From NCBI GenBank assembly GCA_965247435.1, contig OZ252019.1, forward strand, positions 1,488,001 to 1,552,000: 64,000 bases of DNA. The letters run 5' to 3'. The notes below the pieces were generated by a model, which worked only from the letters and a program-made list of their open reading frames with translations, made no database searches and was not told the origin of the DNA. Source of the DNA: Ilyomonas sp965247435. Lineage in GTDB: Bacteria > Bacteroidota > Bacteroidia > Chitinophagales > Chitinophagaceae. Position numbers and translations under genes: made by a program. Positions 33,713 to 41,866 of this stretch are shown here, one piece after another. Position 1 is the stretch's first letter. Every line of letters starts with the position of its first letter.

Positions 33713-35659
33713 ATGAAATACATACTCTCCATTAGTATCCTATGCCTGTTTGCATTTACATTTATTGCTAATGAAGGCCGGATAATAGAAGGCACTGTCA
33801 AAGACCAAAACGGCTATCCTGTTGCGGCTGCTTCTGTGGTTGTAAAGGGAACAACAACCGGTAGCATAACTGATTCAAATGGCTATTTTAAAATAGAATT
33901 ACCCGCCGGAAGTGCAACGCTGGTGATTTCGGCCATTAGCTTTAAAACGGTAGAAATTGCACTGCACCAGGAGCGTAAATTAAACATCACCCTCGAGCCA
34001 ACAAGCCTGTCACTTAACGAAGTGGTAGTTACCGGCTACGGCGTGCAACGAAAAAAAGATGTAACCGGGTCTGTATCTTCTATCAACAACTACTACAGTG
34101 CGCCTTCCCTGGTACAAGGTAAAGCCGCAGGTGTTTACATAAGCGGTAACAGCGCCAATAGAAAACAGCAGACCGAAATATTGAGTCTAGATAAACAACC
34201 CGGTTCTGAGCAGGATTTTAGCAGGGAAGGCTATGATAAAATAACAGAAAACCCGTTTTTAAAAGTAAAAGATAACCCGCTTTCTACGTTTTCTATTGAT
34301 GTGGATGCAGCCTCTTACAGCAATGTGCGCCGGTTTATCAACGAAGGGCAATTACCGCCTGCCGGTGCAGTGCGCATCGAAGAACTGATTAATTATTTTA
34401 CATATCAATACCCGCAGCCCAACAATGACGCGCCTTTCAGCATTAATACAGAGCTGTCTGCTTGTCCCTGGAACAAGCAACATCAATTGATGCTGATTGG
34501 GCTGCAGGGTAAAATTATTCCGGCAGAAAATCTGCCCGCGAGTAATCTTGTGTTCCTGATTGATGTAAGCGGCAGCATGCTGGACGAAAATAAACTGCCA
34601 CTGGTGCAGGCTTCTTTAAAGCTGCTGGTTGACCAGTTGCGGCCGCAGGATAAAGTTTCGCTGGTGGTGTATGCCGGCAATGCCGGGGTGGTACTGCCAC
34701 CAACCGCAGGCGACCACAAAGCAACTATAAAAGATGCCATCAGCAGGCTGGAAGCCGGCGGTTCTACGGCTGGCGGCGAAGGGATTGAACTTGCATACGC
34801 AACGGCAAAGCAAAACTTTTTGAAAGAAGGCAATAACCGCATAATACTCTGCACCGATGGCGACTTTAACGTGGGCCTGAGCAGCGACGATGCATTGGAA
34901 ACTTTGATTGAAAAGGAGCGGGAAAGCGGCATATTCCTCACGGTGCTGGGCTACGGCATGGGCAATTACCAGGATGCTAAAATGCAGAAGCTTGCGGATA
35001 AAGGCAATGGTAATCATACTTACATTGATGGCATCAGCGAAGCAAAAAAAGTATTGGTGCGCGAGTTTGGCGGCACACTCTTCACCATTGCCAAAGACGT
35101 AAAACTGCAATTAGAATTTAACCCGCAAAAGGTGCAGGGTTACCGGCTTGTCGGCTACGAAAACCGGCTGCTGGCGAAGGAGGATTTTAATAACGATAAA
35201 AAAGATGCCGGCGAATTGGGCAGCGGCCATGCCGTAACGGCACTGTACGAGATTATCCCGGCAGGTACAATTGCAGTTGAATTGGACAGCGTAGATGCAT
35301 TGCGCTATCAGGCAACAAAACGCGTGCAGCCTGCTGCTTTTGGCGATGAATTGCTCAACATAAAACTGCGCTACAAGCAGCCGGACGGCCATACCAGTAA
35401 GTTATTACAGGAGCCGGTAAAGGACAGCAGTAATGTGCTGTCTGCCACATCAGACAACTTCCGCTTTGCTGCGGCAGTAGCCGAGTTTGGAATGTTGCTG
35501 CGCAATTCGCAGTACAAAGGCAATGCAGGCTTTAGTGAAGCAAAACAATTAGCCCTTACTGCAACCGGTGACGATAGGGAAGGGTACCGCCAGGAGTTTG
35601 TAAAAATGATAGGAGCAGCAAAATCGCTCAAAGAGAAAGAGGTGGCAAAGGCCCAGTAA
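33713..35659 (+). CDS. VWA-domain protein (YfbK type) with SusC-like N terminus
   Basis: The 648-residue protein has a signal peptide (1-20) and a CarboxypepD_reg-like domain (about 24-95). A TonB-box and plug-like start follows (LNEVVVTGYGVQRKKDVTGS, 101-120), but instead of a barrel comes a YfbK N-terminal region (FLKVKDNPLSTFSIDVDAASY, 182-202). Then comes a von Willebrand A domain with a complete MIDAS DVSGS (284-288) and CTDGDFNVG, and a DUF3520-like end. YfbK-type proteins have no firm function; VWA domains bind partners through a metal. It follows the previous gene by 35 bases, and its stop is two bases from that of convergent xerD. Confidence 0.85.
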   Translation: MKYILSISILCLFAFTFIANEGRIIEGTVKDQNGYPVAAASVVVKGTTTGSITDSNGYFKIELPAGSATLVISAISFKTVEIALHQERKLNITLEPTSLSLNEVVVTGYGVQRKKDVTGSVSSINNYYSAPSLVQGKAAGVYISGNSANRKQQTEILSLDKQPGSEQDFSREGYDKITENPFLKVKDNPLSTFSIDVDAASYSNVRRFINEGQLPPAGAVRIEELINYFTYQYPQPNNDAPFSINTELSACPWNKQHQLMLIGLQGKIIPAENLPASNLVFLIDVSGSMLDENKLPLVQASLKLLVDQLRPQDKVSLVVYAGNAGVVLPPTAGDHKATIKDAISRLEAGGSTAGGEGIELAYATAKQNFLKEGNNRIILCTDGDFNVGLSSDDALETLIEKERESGIFLTVLGYGMGNYQDAKMQKLADKGNGNHTYIDGISEAKKVLVREFGGTLFTIAKDVKLQLEFNPQKVQGYRLVGYENRLLAKEDFNNDKKDAGELGSGHAVTALYEIIPAGTIAVELDSVDALRYQATKRVQPAAFGDELLNIKLRYKQPDGHTSKLLQEPVKDSSNVLSATSDNFRFAAAVAEFGMLLRNSQYKGNAGFSEAKQLALTATGDDREGYRQEFVKMIGAAKSLKEKEVAKAQ

Positions 35660-35661
35660 TA

Positions 35662-36561
35662 CTATTGAAAAGCCGGGTGAAACTGCTGCAAGGTAGCCCG
35701 CAGGTAATCCCGGTCTAAATGCGTGTAAATTTCGGTGGTGGTAATGCTTTCGTGCCCCAGCATTTCCTGTACGGCACGAAGGCTGGCGCCGCCTTCCACT
35801 AAGTGCGTAGCGAAGGAATGGCGGAATGTATGCGGTGAAATATTCTTGTTAATGCCCGCTTTGGCCGCAAGGTCTTTGATGATTAAAAAGATCATCACCC
35901 GTGACAGGCTTTTGCCAAGCCGGTTCAGGAACAGAATATCCTCAAAACCTTTCTCGATTCGCTGGTGTACGCGGATGTTTTCTTTATAAATTTTTATATG
36001 CTTAACTGCGTCGCTTCCTATAGGTACCAGGCGTTCTTTATTGCCTTTACCGATTACGCGTATAAAGCCAACATCAAGGTAAAGCCAGCTCAGCCGCAGG
36101 TCGGTAAGTTCGCTCACGCGCAGGCCGCAACTGTAAAGCGTTTCCAGTATCGCCCTGTTGCGGGCACCATCCGGTGTGCTTACATTTACCTGTGCAATGA
36201 TTTTTTCAATTTCCTCAAAGCTTAAAATGTCCGGTAATGTGCGTTTGAGTTTGGGCGTCTCCAGCAAAACAGAAGGATCTGCAACGATAATATTTTCTAT
36301 CAGGCAATACTTGTAGAAGCCGCGGATGCCGGAAATAATCCTTGATTGGGACGAAGCCGTAATGCCCAATTCCGCCGCCCACTGTACAAACTGTTGCAAA
36401 TCTTTTAGCAATACTTCTTCCGGCGTTTTCATGATGCCCGAAGCTTGCAGAAAATCCGTCAGTTTCTCCACGTCATGCAGGTAAGCTTCCACCGAATTAT
36501 CACTTAGCGACCTTTCCAACTGCAGGTACGATTTAAATCCTTTTTTATAAGCTTTCCACAT
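35662..36561 (-). CDS. xerD: Tyrosine recombinase XerD
   Basis: The 299-residue protein has the SAM-like N-terminal domain (YLQLERSLSDNSVEAYLHDV) and the tyrosine recombinase catalytic domain. Catalytic residues are Arg in YSCGLRVSELTDL, the H-x-x-R in HTFRHSFATHL, His in MLGHESI and Tyr in TEIYTH. With XerC it resolves chromosome dimers at dif. The conserved length and end favour XerD over an integrase, and no mobile element surrounds it. The ATG at 36561 fits the family; seven further codons lie upstream. Confidence 0.93.
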   Translation of the reverse strand: MWKAYKKGFKSYLQLERSLSDNSVEAYLHDVEKLTDFLQASGIMKTPEEVLLKDLQQFVQWAAELGITASSQSRIISGIRGFYKYCLIENIIVADPSVLLETPKLKRTLPDILSFEEIEKIIAQVNVSTPDGARNRAILETLYSCGLRVSELTDLRLSWLYLDVGFIRVIGKGNKERLVPIGSDAVKHIKIYKENIRVHQRIEKGFEDILFLNRLGKSLSRVMIFLIIKDLAAKAGINKNISPHTFRHSFATHLVEGGASLRAVQEMLGHESITTTEIYTHLDRDYLRATLQQFHPAFQ

Positions 36562-36857
36562 ACACTTAACTTGTTGATACAAATGTTACTTTTTTATTTT
36601 GAAATAAATGGGCTGCGGCAGTAGCAGTCCCCGTTTTATAAATCAGGCTTTCGTTCTCCATAATTATCAGTAATTCATTACTGCAACGGTTAACTTTTAA
36701 TCTGCAAATACATTTATCAAAATTTGCCATGCCGGCTGGCAGTGCTTACAACAATTATTAATCAGGCAGCAGCAGAACTTCTATTAAAATAATTTTAAAA
36801 TAGCCTATTGTTTAAGGGTTTACGCCTATTATACGGTTATCTTTTGCCTGTAATCAG
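36562..36857. other. Divergent intergenic region between xerD and the Rrf2 gene
   Basis: The region is AT-rich and carries no ORF I can support. Its only recognised element is the -7 box next to the Rrf2 start. GGGCTGC and GCAGTCCC near 36608-36632 could pair weakly but lack a T-run. Confidence 0.4.
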
Positions 36858-36865
36858 TATATTTG
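36858..36865 (+). promoter_or_regulatory. Promoter -7 element directly before the Rrf2 gene
   Basis: TATATTTG fits TAnnTTTG exactly and ends five bases before the ATG at 36871. With the normal spacing, transcription would start at or next to the ATG, so the mRNA would be leaderless. Confidence 0.5.
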
Positions 36866-36870
36866 CTACA

Positions 36871-37320
36871 ATGCTTTCTAAGAAGACAAAATATGCCATT
36901 AACGCCCTTGTGTACCTTGCCCGTGAACAAAGCAAAGCGCCTGTGCAGATAAGTAAAATTGCAGAAAGCGAGCACATTCCCCGTAAATTTTTAGAAGCGA
37001 TACTCCTCGATTTAAGAAACGCCGGTATGCTAAGCAGCCGCAAAGGGAAAACCGGGGGTTATTACCTGTTGAAAAGTCCGGACGAAATAAATATTGCCGA
37101 TGTCGTTCGCCTGTTTGAAGGTGCTATTGCCTTGCTGCCTTGTGTAGCACATAAATATTATGAGCGTTGCGAAGAATGCAAGAATGAGCCTGTGTGCGGC
37201 ATCCGTGATGTTTTTGCAAATGTGAGAAACGAAACGGTGAACATGCTAAAAAATGCCACATTAAGCAGTATTATTCAAAGAGAAAAAATATTGGGGCAGC
37301 AAATAGAAGAACATATCTAA
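36871..37320 (+). CDS. Rrf2 family transcriptional regulator with four cysteines
   Basis: The 149-residue protein has the Rrf2 winged helix: LSKKTKYAINALVYLAR, VQISKIAESEHIPRKFLEAIL, and the wing GKTGGYYLLKSP. Cys91, Cys100, Cys103 and Cys109 (C-X8-C-X2-C-X5-C) could bind an Fe-S cluster, as in IscR or NsrR, though the spacing differs from IscR. Family members sense Fe-S state, NO or cysteine status. It precedes the barrel and Pst-like genes on the same strand and may control them. The frame continues upstream but the homology and promoter set the start here. Confidence 0.88.
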   Translation: MLSKKTKYAINALVYLAREQSKAPVQISKIAESEHIPRKFLEAILLDLRNAGMLSSRKGKTGGYYLLKSPDEINIADVVRLFEGAIALLPCVAHKYYERCEECKNEPVCGIRDVFANVRNETVNMLKNATLSSIIQREKILGQQIEEHI

Positions 37321-37373
37321 AAAAAAGTAAAATATTTTTTTAAATTTAATTCCCATTATATCAGTAGAGTTTA

Positions 37374-37381
37374 TAGATTTG
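37374..37381 (+). promoter_or_regulatory. Promoter -7 element of the barrel/Pst-like operon
   Basis: TAGATTTG fits TAnnTTTG exactly and lies 17 bases before the ATG at 37399. No TTTG is found 19-20 bases upstream, which could suit a promoter that needs an activator or is repressed. Confidence 0.45.
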
Positions 37382-37398
37382 CAGGAAATTAAATGCTC

Positions 37399-38868
37399 AT
37401 GAAAAGATTTTTAACCAAAACCTTCACTGTTATTCTTGTGTCTTTATCGCTTCAGTCTCACGCTCAAACGGATACTACCAAAGCCAAAACGAATGAAGGC
37501 GGACAAACACCTGCAGCCCAGGCCCAGGATTCCGCCAAAACAATGACGCAGCCACCTGCACTGGTTGCTGCTGCACCTGCGGCACCAGCGCCAAAGCCGG
37601 CAAATTCACTAACTATTTCCGTTGACATGCGGGTACGTACAGAGTTCAGGCATGGCTACCGCAATGTGCCGCTAAAAGATACTGCGGCTTCCTTTTTTGT
37701 AAATCAGCGTACGAGGTTAAATTTTGATTACAAAACCAAGCGCTTTGATTTTTTTGCATCTCTCCAGGATGCAAGAGTTTGGGGACAACAGGATCCCCGC
37801 GAAGGCCAGGGTACTGTAAGCAGTTCTCTTACTGCCAGTCCGGGTACCACTTTTCCGCTTTACTTATTTGAGGGATATGTTGAACCTCATTTTAACGACC
37901 GCTGGAGTGTGCGCATCGGCAGGCAAAGAATCGTTTATGACAACCAGCGTCTTTTTGCAGAAAGCGACTGGCGCCTGCCCGGTAATTCGCATGATGCGGT
38001 GCGGTTTATTTACAACAACAAAATCAACTTAAATACAGAACTCACGTTCTCTTTCGGCCAGTCTGCTGAAAATACTTTCACTACGAATTATATACCTAAT
38101 ACGAATGTAAAGAATTACAAAGACCTGCTGGTTCATTATCTGAATTATAAAATAAGTAAGAAAGTTGTATTAACAACCATTAATACAATGGATGGCTACC
38201 AGAGTGCAGCTAAAGCTAATACCACCTATCAGCGCTTTACCAATGGCGGCAGGCTGGAATTTCAGTCGTACAACTGGTATGCAACTTTTAGTGGTTACTA
38301 TCAATATGGTAAAGATTCTTCCGGCCAGAAACTGGCAGCTTTCTACATTCAGCCCGAAATTAAATTCTCCTCCAAGGCATTAAGTATCCGTCTTGGTATG
38401 GAGTACCTGAGCGGAAAAGACAGTACCAGCAGCAAAGACAATAATTTTGTGCCGCTCTATGGTGTAGCGCACCGCTTTATGGGCAACCTGGATTTGTTTA
38501 CCACATTCCCCGCAGATGTAAATAATGGCGGCCTTGTTAATCCCTACCTGTTTTTTCAATACACCAAAAACAAATGGAATGTTCGGTTGGAAAACCACTT
38601 GTTTTATTCGCACAAAAACGCTGCCTTTAAAGGGTTGCCAATCAAAAACAAATACTTAGGTTTTGAAAACGACTGGCGCGTAAACTTCAAGCCAACACCT
38701 ATTATTGATATAGAATATGGATTTTGCTGGGCTTCTGTAACCAAATCTTTGGTAGAAGTAAGAAACCCGAAAGTTACTTCTTCCTCAATCGACAGTTATT
38801 CTAAAACGCCATACTGGTCATATCTCAGTATCCGGGTAACGCCCACCATCGGCAAATTCACTTTTTAA
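37399..38868 (+). CDS. Outer-membrane porin-like barrel (alginate-export-like)
   Basis: The 489-residue protein has a signal peptide (ending SHAQ), a low-complexity Ala/Pro/Thr linker (about 25-70) and a C-terminal barrel region with many aromatic-flanked strands. FVNQRTRLNFDYKTKRFDFF, VRIGRQRIVYDNQRLF and HDAVRFIYNN are characteristic of alginate-export-type barrels. In this context it more likely lets the anion handled by the downstream ABC transporter cross the outer membrane. It ends in Phe, as many porins do. A start two codons earlier (37393) is possible. pstS-like genes follow after 42 bases. Confidence 0.8.
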   Translation: MKRFLTKTFTVILVSLSLQSHAQTDTTKAKTNEGGQTPAAQAQDSAKTMTQPPALVAAAPAAPAPKPANSLTISVDMRVRTEFRHGYRNVPLKDTAASFFVNQRTRLNFDYKTKRFDFFASLQDARVWGQQDPREGQGTVSSSLTASPGTTFPLYLFEGYVEPHFNDRWSVRIGRQRIVYDNQRLFAESDWRLPGNSHDAVRFIYNNKINLNTELTFSFGQSAENTFTTNYIPNTNVKNYKDLLVHYLNYKISKKVVLTTINTMDGYQSAAKANTTYQRFTNGGRLEFQSYNWYATFSGYYQYGKDSSGQKLAAFYIQPEIKFSSKALSIRLGMEYLSGKDSTSSKDNNFVPLYGVAHRFMGNLDLFTTFPADVNNGGLVNPYLFFQYTKNKWNVRLENHLFYSHKNAAFKGLPIKNKYLGFENDWRVNFKPTPIIDIEYGFCWASVTKSLVEVRNPKVTSSSIDSYSKTPYWSYLSIRVTPTIGKFTF

Positions 38869-38910
38869 ACCAAAACAATCAAACAATATCCATTCTTTAA
38901 TTCAATTATT

Positions 38911-39864
38911 ATGAAATATAGTAACAAGGTTATTTTAGTTGCCTTTCTGCTTCTTGCAATCTCTTTCCAGGGGCGTTCACCGCGATCTGCCAAGACCATT
39001 TCTATTTCTATGTCCGGCGCTTTTGCGCTGTACCCGTTAGCCCAGGTTTGGGCATCGGAATACAATAAAACACATCCGGATATCCGCTTCGATATACAGG
39101 CGGGTGGCGCCGGTAAGGGCTTTACCGATTGCATGGGTGGAGCAGTAGATGTAGGCATGTTTTCACGCGAGTTTACAGATGCCGAAAAAACGAAGGGCGT
39201 TTGGTATATAGCAGTTTGTAAAGATGCTGTTTTACCAACACTTAATTTAAGAAACCCGGCTATGCGGGCACTACAGGTGCGTGGCGTAAAGAAGGCCGAA
39301 TTTTTAGGCATTTTTGTAGATAAAACCATTACTACCTGGGAACAATTGCTGGGAACTAACAGCAAAACGCCGCACAAAATAAATGTTTATACAAGAGCTG
39401 ACGCAGCCGGCGCAGCCGATTCCTGGGCTTCTTTTTTCGGTAAAAAACAGGAAAACCTGAAAGGTATTGGTATTCCAAGCGATCCCGGCGTTGCTGATGC
39501 GGTGCGAAAAGATATAAATGGTATTGGTTACAACAATACGTTGTTTGTATTCGATCCTAAAAGCGGTAAAAAACTGCCGGGTATTGATGTGGTGCCGATT
39601 GATGTAAACGGTAATGGCCAGATTGACCCGGATGAAAATTTTTACGGCAACCTGCACCAGTTTTTAAAAGCAGTGAACGATGGTAAATACCCTTCGCCGC
39701 CAGCCCGTAATCTGTATTTTATTACCAAAGGCAAAACCAACCGGAAAGAAATTATGGATTTCTTTCAGTGGGTACTCACCAGCGGGCAGCAATTTGTTAG
39801 CCCTTCCGGCTACGTAGCTTTACCAAAAGGCGTAATAGCCGACCAGGTAAAAAAATTGAAATAG
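38911..39864 (+). CDS. Pst-type substrate-binding protein, first copy
   Basis: The 317-residue periplasmic protein has a signal peptide (about 1-22) without lipobox Cys and the PBP_like_2 fold of PstS. The family loop usually GSTTVLP reads GAFALYP (36-42), the GGGSG loop reads AGGAGKG (64-70), and the DGSGT loop reads DAAGAAD (164-170); most hydroxyl residues that hold phosphate are thus replaced. DVNGNGQIDPDE (231-242) fits an EF-hand calcium loop. It is the upstream member of a tandem pair, 71 bases before the second copy, with which it shares a 29-base identical stretch (39064-39092 and 40097-40125). Confidence 0.85.
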   Translation: MKYSNKVILVAFLLLAISFQGRSPRSAKTISISMSGAFALYPLAQVWASEYNKTHPDIRFDIQAGGAGKGFTDCMGGAVDVGMFSREFTDAEKTKGVWYIAVCKDAVLPTLNLRNPAMRALQVRGVKKAEFLGIFVDKTITTWEQLLGTNSKTPHKINVYTRADAAGAADSWASFFGKKQENLKGIGIPSDPGVADAVRKDINGIGYNNTLFVFDPKSGKKLPGIDVVPIDVNGNGQIDPDENFYGNLHQFLKAVNDGKYPSPPARNLYFITKGKTNRKEIMDFFQWVLTSGQQFVSPSGYVALPKGVIADQVKKLK

Positions 39865-39872
39865 TTTCTTCG

Positions 39873-39904
39873 GTTCCTCTCTTCAAACGGAGAGAGGAAC
39901 TTTT
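39873..39904 (+). terminator. Hairpin with T4 between the two binding-protein genes
   Basis: Arms 39873-39881 and 39892-39900 (GTTCCTCTC and GAGAGGAAC) form a 9-bp stem with a 10-base loop followed by TTTT. It starts eight bases after the stop of the first gene. The short T-run suggests partial termination or mRNA end protection. Confidence 0.6.
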
Positions 39905-39916
39905 AGCATAGCTCAG

Positions 39917-39926
39917 GCTCAAACGT
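39917..39926 (+). promoter_or_regulatory. Repeated GCTCAAACGT element upstream of pst-like start codons
   Basis: GCTCAAACGT lies eight bases before the ATG of the second binding protein. GCTCAAAC recurs at 40964-40971, ten bases before pstC, and ACTCAAACGT at 42797-42806, 13 bases before pstB. The inverse ACGTTTGAGC is at 43641-43650 after pstB. Role unknown. Confidence 0.4.
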
Positions 39927-39934
39927 CTTTTTCA

Positions 39935-40894
39935 ATGAAAGTTACTACACACTTCTTAGCGGTGCTGCTGATGTTGGTGCTGTTGTCGTGCGGTGGAAAT
40001 ACCGGTAATCCCGGCAGCGGTGCAGGCCAGGTTTCCATTTCTATGTCCGGTGCTTTTGCATTGTATCCGTTGGCACAGGCCTGGGCGGAAGCATATAATA
40101 AAACACATCCGGATATCCGCTTCGACATCCAGGCAGGCGGCGCCGGCAAAGGGCTTACCGATGCATTGGCCGGTGCAGTGGATATTGGCATGTTTTCCAG
40201 AGAAATCACAGATGCTGAAAAAAGCAAGGGTGTTTGGTGGATATCGCTCTGCAAAGACGCCGTGATTCCTACTATCAACCCTAACAACCCGTATATTGAT
40301 ACACTGCGTACACATGGCATCACCAAAGAACAGTTCAAAGCGATTTTTGTAGATCAGGCGATTACAAAGTGGGATGATCTGCTGAATATCAAAAACGGTA
40401 AAGGTGTGAAGCTGGATGTATATACGCGCTCCGATGCTTCGGGTGCGGCAGATTCCTGGGCTTCTTTTTTTGGTAAAAAACAAGAGAATCTGAAAGGCCT
40501 CGGCATGAATGGAGATCCCGGTGTTTCGGATGCGGTGAAGCGTGATAAAAATGGTATCGGCTATAACAACACTTTGTTTTTGTATGATATAAAAACAGGC
40601 CGGCAGATACCCGGAATAGAAGCGGTACCAATAGACGTAAACGGTAATGGCAGGATAGACAGCTCGGAGAATAATTATGCAAGTCTTAGCCTGTTTTTAA
40701 AAGCGGTTAACGACGGCACTTTTCCATCGCCGCCGGCACGCGACCTGTATTTCATCACCAAAGGCAAGACTAACAAAAAAGAAATCCTTGACTTTTTTCA
40801 CTGGGTGCTTACCAATGGACAAAAGATTGTTCAGACTGCTGGTTATGTGCCCCTGCCGCAAAGCATTATAGACGAACAATTGAAAAAGCTTTGA
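39935..40894 (+). CDS. Pst-type substrate-binding lipoprotein, second copy
   Basis: The 319-residue protein is a close paralogue of the preceding one. It has a lipobox (VLLSC, Cys19), so it should be a lipoprotein, unlike the first copy. The altered ligand loops are GAFALYP (39-45), AGGAGKG (67-73) and DASGAAD (167-173). The EF-hand-like loop DVNGNGRIDSSE (234-245) is kept. The ending GKTNKKEILDFFHWVLTNGQ matches the PstS C-terminal helix region. Two copies with different anchoring may act in relay: a soluble carrier and a membrane-bound donor. Confidence 0.86.
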   Translation: MKVTTHFLAVLLMLVLLSCGGNTGNPGSGAGQVSISMSGAFALYPLAQAWAEAYNKTHPDIRFDIQAGGAGKGLTDALAGAVDIGMFSREITDAEKSKGVWWISLCKDAVIPTINPNNPYIDTLRTHGITKEQFKAIFVDQAITKWDDLLNIKNGKGVKLDVYTRSDASGAADSWASFFGKKQENLKGLGMNGDPGVSDAVKRDKNGIGYNNTLFLYDIKTGRQIPGIEAVPIDVNGNGRIDSSENNYASLSLFLKAVNDGTFPSPPARDLYFITKGKTNKKEILDFFHWVLTNGQKIVQTAGYVPLPQSIIDEQLKKL

Positions 40895-40981
40895 CCAAAA
40901 AATTACAAACGTATTAATAGGATAGAAATTCTTACCAGCAAAAATTATAGTTTTTGCAAAAAAGCTCAAACACATTCAACC

Positions 40982-41866
40982 ATGACTAAACGAAAACTGT
41001 TAGACAGCTTATCTTCCAAATGGATGATACTTTGCCTTTCCTTTTTCCTGCTGCTTCCCCTCGCAATAGGATTGGGCCTGGTAATTAAATCAAGCGATCT
41101 CTGGCGCACGCACGCTATCGGTACACTCATTTCCTCCAAAGACTGGAGCCCCAGCGAAGGCCAGTTTGGCTTTTGGCCATTCATTATAAGTTCGCTCTGG
41201 GTAACGGTGGTGGCATTGGTTATATCTATGCCCCTATGTTTGCTTGCAGGCATATTTCTTACGCAGTTTGCACCAGCCTGGATGCTGAAGTTTATGCGGC
41301 CGGTAATAGATATCCTGGCGGGTATCCCATCGGTTGTATATGGCGTATGGGGCGTGCTGGTGATTGTGCCTTTGGTAGCGGATACTATCGCGCCGTTCTT
41401 TCATAATGAATCGCTGGGCTACAGCATTTTAGCGGGCGCACTGGTGCTAAGTGTAATGAGTATCCCGTACATACTAAATATGATTTTAGAGGTCTTCCGG
41501 CAGGTGCCGATAGAATTGGGCGAAGCTTCCTTATCACTCGGCGCCACCAAGTGGGAAACCATCAAGCATGTGTTTTTGCGCAAAGGCGCCACCGGTATTA
41601 TTTCCGCATACGGGCTTGGTTTTTCCAAGGCATTAGGGGAAACCATCGCCGTAATGATGGTGATCGGCAACGTAGTGCAGGTGCCCACTTCTGTATTTGA
41701 TGCAGGCTATCCGCTGCCGGCATTAGTGGCTAATAATTATGGTGAAATGATGTCCATTCCTACCTACGATTCAGCGCTCATGTTTGGGTCGCTGCTCTTG
41801 TTCCTCATCATTATTTCTATCAACATTGTATTCCGGTACATCATTTATAAATCTGAAGTATTATGA
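40982..41866 (+). CDS. pstC: Pst-type ABC transporter permease PstC
   Basis: The 294-residue inner-membrane protein has about six hydrophobic segments. The ABC-permease EAA-like loop is ELGEASLSLGATKWETIKHVFLRKG, followed by SKALGETIAVMMVIGN, both in the PstC pattern. It works with PstA as the channel. The name reflects family membership; the substrate of this copy may not be phosphate. Its stop overlaps the pstA start by four bases. Confidence 0.88.
   Translation: MTKRKLLDSLSSKWMILCLSFFLLLPLAIGLGLVIKSSDLWRTHAIGTLISSKDWSPSEGQFGFWPFIISSLWVTVVALVISMPLCLLAGIFLTQFAPAWMLKFMRPVIDILAGIPSVVYGVWGVLVIVPLVADTIAPFFHNESLGYSILAGALVLSVMSIPYILNMILEVFRQVPIELGEASLSLGATKWETIKHVFLRKGATGIISAYGLGFSKALGETIAVMMVIGNVVQVPTSVFDAGYPLPALVANNYGEMMSIPTYDSALMFGSLLLFLIIISINIVFRYIIYKSEVL

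Noticed and set aside
35662..36561. XerD as the integrase of a mobile element
   Set aside because: Length and motifs fit housekeeping XerD. No tRNA, direct repeats, phage or transfer genes are nearby.
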